Source of the DNA: Alphaproteobacteria bacterium
GTDB lineage: Bacteria; Pseudomonadota; Alphaproteobacteria; Bin95
Reading direction: 5' to 3'
DNA: 34,018 bases
Assembly (NCBI GenBank): GCA_022825195.1
Contig: JAJDYL010000135.1
Location: forward strand, 1-34,018
Under the pieces are notes generated by a model. That model had not been told where the DNA came from. It searched no databases and saw only the letters and a program-made list of their open reading frames with translations. This document shows, one piece after another, positions 31,231 through 34,018 of this stretch (positions are counted from its first letter, which is position 1; every line of letters begins with the position of its first letter). A program made the translations under genes and the position numbers.

Positions 31231-33651
31231 ATGGACATTGCGCAGTTTATCGACCGACGCCCCGAGGCCTTCGAGGCGCTGGCGCTTGCCGATTGCGGCG
31301 ACCTGGAAAGCCTCATGGATGCGGCGGCGCGGCTGCGCGACCGGCTGCACGGGCCGCGGATCAGCTATTCGCGCAAGGTGTTCATCCCGCTGACGCATCT
31401 CTGCCGCGACGTCTGCCATTACTGCACTTTCGCCAAGCCGCCGCGCCGGGGCGAGAGCGCCTACATGACCCCGGAGCAGGTGCTCGATATCGCGCGGGCG
31501 GGCGCAGCGGCCGGCTGCAAGGAGGCGCTGTTCACGCTCGGCGACAAGCCGGAGCGGCGCTACCGCGCGGCGCGCGAGGCGCTGGCCGGGCTCGGCTACG
31601 ACACGACGCTCGACTACCTGAAGGCGATGGCGAAGCTGGTCTTCGACGAGACCGGCCTGCTGCCGCACCTCAATCCCGGCCTGATGATGGCGGAGGAGCT
31701 CGCGGCGCTTCGCGGCGTTTCGGCCTCGATGGGCATCATGCTGGAAAGCGCCTCCGACCGGCTCTGTGAAAAGGGCATGCCGCATTACGGCTCGCCCGAC
31801 AAGGTGCCCGCGCGCCGCCTCGGGACCATCCGGCTCGCGGGCGAGGCGAAGGTGCCGTTCACCTCCGGCATCCTGATCGGCATCGGCGAGACGCGGCGCG
31901 AACGCGTCGAGGCGCTGCTGGCGCTACGCGAGATCGACGACGCCACCGGCGCGGTGCAGGAGATCATCGTCCAGAGCTTCCGCGCCAAGCCCGACACCAA
32001 GATGGCCGGTGCGCCGGAGCCCGGCCCGGACGAACTGCTGTGGACCGTCGCGGTTGCGCGGCTGGTCTTCGGCCCGGCCGCCTCGATCCAGGCGCCGCCC
32101 AACCTCTCGCCGGGCGCGCTCGGGCCCATCGTGGCGGCGGGCATCGACGACTGGGGCGGCGTCTCGCCGGTAACGCCGGATTTCGTCAACCCGGAGGCGC
32201 CCTGGCCGCATCTGGAGACGCTCGCGCGCGAGACCGCGAAGGCCGGCAAGCAGCTGGTCGAACGCCTGACGGCCTATCCGCGCTATCTCGACGAGGAATG
32301 GCTGGCGCCGCCCCTGCTGACGCGGGCGCTGCAGCTGTCCGACTCCGAGGGGCTGGCGCGGCCCGACGGCTGGTCGCCGGGCGAACTGACGGTGCCCGAG
32401 CCGGTCCTGCGGCGGGGTGCTGCAAGCGCCGATGTCGCGACCATCCTTGCGGACGCGGAGGCGGGCGCGCCACTCGACGAGGCACGGATCGTGCGGCTGT
32501 TCCAGGCCCGCGACGATGATTTCCACGCCGTGGCGGAGGCCGCCGACCGGGTCCGGGCGCGGCTTGCGGGCGATACCGTCACCTATGTGGTGAACCGCAA
32601 CATCAACTACACCAATGTCTGCTACTTCAAGTGCCAGTTCTGCGCCTTCTCGAAGGGCAGGCTTTCCGAGAACCTGCGCGGGCGCCCCTACGACCTCGAC
32701 CTGGGCGAAATCCGCCGCCGCGTGGCCGAGGCCTGGGACCGGGGAGCGACCGAGGTCTGCATGCAGGGCGGCATCCATCCCGACTATACCGGCCGGACCT
32801 ATCTCGACATTCTGGACGCGGTGAAGGCGGCGGCGCCCGGCATCCACGTCCACGCCTTCACGCCGCTGGAAGTGTTCCAGGGCGCGCACACGCTCGGCAT
32901 GTCCGTCGAGGCCTTCCTCGGCGACCTGAAGGCCGCGGGCCTCGGCACCCTGCCGGGCACGGCCGCGGAGGTGCTGGACGACGAGGTGCGGCGCATCATC
33001 TGCCCGGACAAGATCGACACGCAGCAATGGCTGGACGTCATGGAGACCGCGCACGGCCTCGGCATCCGGTCCACCGCGACGATCATGTACGGCCATGTCG
33101 AGCGGCCGGCGCACTGGGCGCGGCACCTGCTGCGGCTGCGCGCCCTGCAGGAGCGCACCGGCGGGTTCACCGAGTTCGTGCCGCTGCCCTTCGTCCACAT
33201 GGAAGCGCCGATCTACCTGAAGGGCCGGGCGCGCAAGGGGCCGACCTTCCGGGAGGCGGTGCTGATGCACGCCGTCGCGCGGCTCGCGCTCGCGCCGCAC
33301 TTCACCAACATCCAGACCTCCTGGGTCAAGATGGGGCCGGAAGGCGTTCCGGCGGCGCTGGCGGCAGGCGCGAACGATCTCGGCGGCACCCTGATGAACG
33401 AGAGCATCACCCGCGCGGCCGGCACGGTCCACGGCCAGGAGATGGCGCCGCACCGCATGGAGGAGACCATCCGCGAAGCGGGGCGCCGGCCGGTCCAGCG
33501 CACCACGGATTACGGCCGTCCGCCGGAATTGCAGGTCCTGCGCTCCCGCCAGGCCGCGCCGCTCGCCGATGTGGTGGAAACGCCGGCGCGCAAATACGAA
33601 CGCGACGGTCCCCGTACCCTCTACCGCCCCGGCCTGACCGCGGCGGAGTAG
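31231..33651 (+). CDS. fbiC: Fused FO synthase CofG-CofH (coenzyme F420 biosynthesis)
   Basis: Bifunctional radical-SAM enzyme of 806 aa that builds 7,8-didemethyl-8-hydroxy-5-deazariboflavin (FO) from tyrosine and 5-amino-6-ribitylaminouracil, the chromophore of F420. The CofG half (about 1-370) has its cluster motif Cys58, Cys62, Cys65 in CRDVCHYC. The CofH half (about 420-790) has Cys464, Cys468, Cys471 in CYFKCQFC, plus CMQGGIHPDYTG and GGTLMNESITRAAG. Fusion of the two is typical of bacterial FbiC; archaea have separate genes. ATG 31231 has AAGG 8 nt upstream; the open frame before it is not coding. No cofC, cofD or cofE lies nearby, so completion of F420 must be encoded elsewhere. Confidence 0.93.
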   Translation: MDIAQFIDRRPEAFEALALADCGDLESLMDAAARLRDRLHGPRISYSRKVFIPLTHLCRDVCHYCTFAKPPRRGESAYMTPEQVLDIARAGAAAGCKEALFTLGDKPERRYRAAREALAGLGYDTTLDYLKAMAKLVFDETGLLPHLNPGLMMAEELAALRGVSASMGIMLESASDRLCEKGMPHYGSPDKVPARRLGTIRLAGEAKVPFTSGILIGIGETRRERVEALLALREIDDATGAVQEIIVQSFRAKPDTKMAGAPEPGPDELLWTVAVARLVFGPAASIQAPPNLSPGALGPIVAAGIDDWGGVSPVTPDFVNPEAPWPHLETLARETAKAGKQLVERLTAYPRYLDEEWLAPPLLTRALQLSDSEGLARPDGWSPGELTVPEPVLRRGAASADVATILADAEAGAPLDEARIVRLFQARDDDFHAVAEAADRVRARLAGDTVTYVVNRNINYTNVCYFKCQFCAFSKGRLSENLRGRPYDLDLGEIRRRVAEAWDRGATEVCMQGGIHPDYTGRTYLDILDAVKAAAPGIHVHAFTPLEVFQGAHTLGMSVEAFLGDLKAAGLGTLPGTAAEVLDDEVRRIICPDKIDTQQWLDVMETAHGLGIRSTATIMYGHVERPAHWARHLLRLRALQERTGGFTEFVPLPFVHMEAPIYLKGRARKGPTFREAVLMHAVARLALAPHFTNIQTSWVKMGPEGVPAALAAGANDLGGTLMNESITRAAGTVHGQEMAPHRMEETIREAGRRPVQRTTDYGRPPELQVLRSRQAAPLADVVETPARKYERDGPRTLYRPGLTAAE

Positions 33652-33740
33652 GGTGTACGGCATTCCATTGCCGTCCGGTCCGGATGTTGCGGACAGGGCG
33701 CATGGCCCGGGTCGACGCCCGGCGTCCCGATTCTCTGTCC

Positions 33741-33770
33741 CCTTATCCTGAGTAGCCGTATCGAAGGGCG
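33741..33770. repeat. Degenerate alphaproteobacterial intergenic repeat
   Basis: The sequence CTTATCCTGAGTAGCC followed by GTATCGAAGGGCG resembles the dispersed palindromic intergenic elements of many alphaproteobacteria that read ATCCTGAG ... TCGAAGG. The central palindromic arms are missing, so this would be a worn or shortened copy. Confidence 0.35.
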
Positions 33771-33822
33771 CCGCCTGCACCTCTTTCGTCGCCCCGGCCC
33801 CCGGGTCGGTCTGCCTGTATAG

Positions 33823-33875
33823 TTTTCCACAGGCGAAAGCCGTTTTGTTCGCATATGTGGATATAATTATCCGCA
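33823..33875. other. Cluster of near-consensus DnaA boxes
   Basis: Three 9-mers each one mismatch from TTATCCACA: TTTTCCACA (33823-33831, plus), ATATCCACA (33856-33864, minus) and TTATCCGCA (33867-33875, plus), with an AT-rich patch around 33853-33870. Could be a DnaA-regulated promoter or part of a replication origin; the window ends too soon to tell. Confidence 0.35.
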
Positions 33876-33880
33876 AGGGG

Positions 33881-33908
33881 CTTGCATTCTAGGAAATTAT
33901 GCTACAAT
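33881..33908 (+). promoter_or_regulatory. Promoter-like sequence at right edge
   Basis: CTTGCA (33881-33886), 16 nt, TACAAT (33903-33908). It directs transcription rightward out of the window; the expected start is near 33916. The target gene is not in view. Confidence 0.4.
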
Positions 33909-34018
33909 GGCTCCCAGGGCAGCGGTGTCCATGGGTCCGCTTCCCGCCTCTCCGGCCCGGCGCCGGAACGACCCCCATTCGACGCACAGGCGAAGTGCGC
34001 CCGGCATCCCGCCGCGCA

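Larger units (their letters stand above)
33652..34018. other. Non-coding right edge
   Basis: No convincing gene. Contents: a weak hairpin just after fbiC (ACGGCA/TGCCGT, 33657-33674, no T-run), a short repeat-like element at 33741-33770, an AT-rich tract with three near-consensus DnaA boxes at 33823-33875, and a promoter-like sequence at 33881-33908. An open frame from ATG 33907 or 33931 runs off the window, but its residues show no recognisable protein. Confidence 0.5.

Noticed and set aside
33907..34018. Open frame from ATG 33907 or 33931 running off the right end
   Set aside because: Residues are Pro/Arg-rich with no known start of a protein, and no ribosome site is present.
1..34018. tRNA, rRNA, CRISPR arrays and complete insertion sequences
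   Set aside because: Looked for by eye on both strands; no cloverleaf, regular repeat-spacer pattern or paired terminal repeats were seen. A covariance-model search would be needed to exclude small RNAs.

Overview
This is a GC-rich stretch of bacterial chromosome, densely packed with catabolic and transport operons. The gene content points to an alphaproteobacterium: a BoxR-regulated box cluster, a tripartite tricarboxylate (TctCBA/Bug) transporter, DUF2783 next to an FAD monooxygenase, hicAB, and CTTGAC/TTGACC-type promoters. This is inferred from gene content and style; no rRNA or other phylogenetic marker is present.

Layout. (1) 1-411: left edge with a probable recombinase C-terminal remnant. 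(2) 412-8094: aerobic benzoyl-CoA (box) cluster split by a very tight divergent promoter. Leftward run boxR, boxC, boxB and an adrenodoxin-reductase-type FAD/NADP reductase; rightward run a flavodoxin, a benzoate-CoA ligase and an alpha/beta hydrolase. Canonical boxA (ferredoxin-reductase fusion) and boxD (aldehyde dehydrogenase) are absent from the window. (3) 8113-14180: a leftward four-gene cassette, in transcription order DUF2236/MpaB (Lcp-like) oxygenase, MMPL/RND exporter, ERG9-like squalene synthase, outer-membrane beta-barrel. This is the best candidate for an undescribed system: make a C30 isoprenoid, modify or cleave it, and move it to the outer membrane. (4) 14426-17398: a small membrane ORF, an orphan hydantoinase/oxoprolinase A subunit, and a hicAB toxin-antitoxin pair. 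(5) 17448-21426: leftward sulfatase/phosphonate-monoester-hydrolase, SDR, GMC oxidoreductase operon. (6) 21534-24066: rightward FAD monooxygenase, DUF2783 and class I glutamine amidotransferase with overlapping stop/start codons. (7) 24127-30321: leftward DpkA-like imine reductase, acyl-CoA dehydrogenase, TctC, TctB, TctA, TauD-type dioxygenase. (8) 30399-33651: rightward enoyl-CoA hydratase and a fused CofG-CofH FO synthase (coenzyme F420 precursor). (9) 33652-34018: non-coding right edge with a short repeat-like element, three near-consensus DnaA boxes and a promoter-like sequence.

How the genes work together. Benzoate is activated by the CoA ligase, epoxidised by BoxB and ring-opened by BoxC; the flanking reductase and flavodoxin may feed electrons to BoxB. 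BoxR probably represses both arms through TGCA-containing sites that overlap the -10 elements. The other operons look like import (Tct) plus oxidation of organic acids, esters and aromatics, as expected for a metabolically versatile heterotroph.

A recurring regulatory theme is a good -10 hexamer 6-7 nt upstream of a start codon (boxC, boxR, the flavodoxin, the FAD monooxygenase, possibly the sulfatase and hicA). This predicts leaderless mRNAs. All functional calls come from reading motifs by eye; no database search was run.
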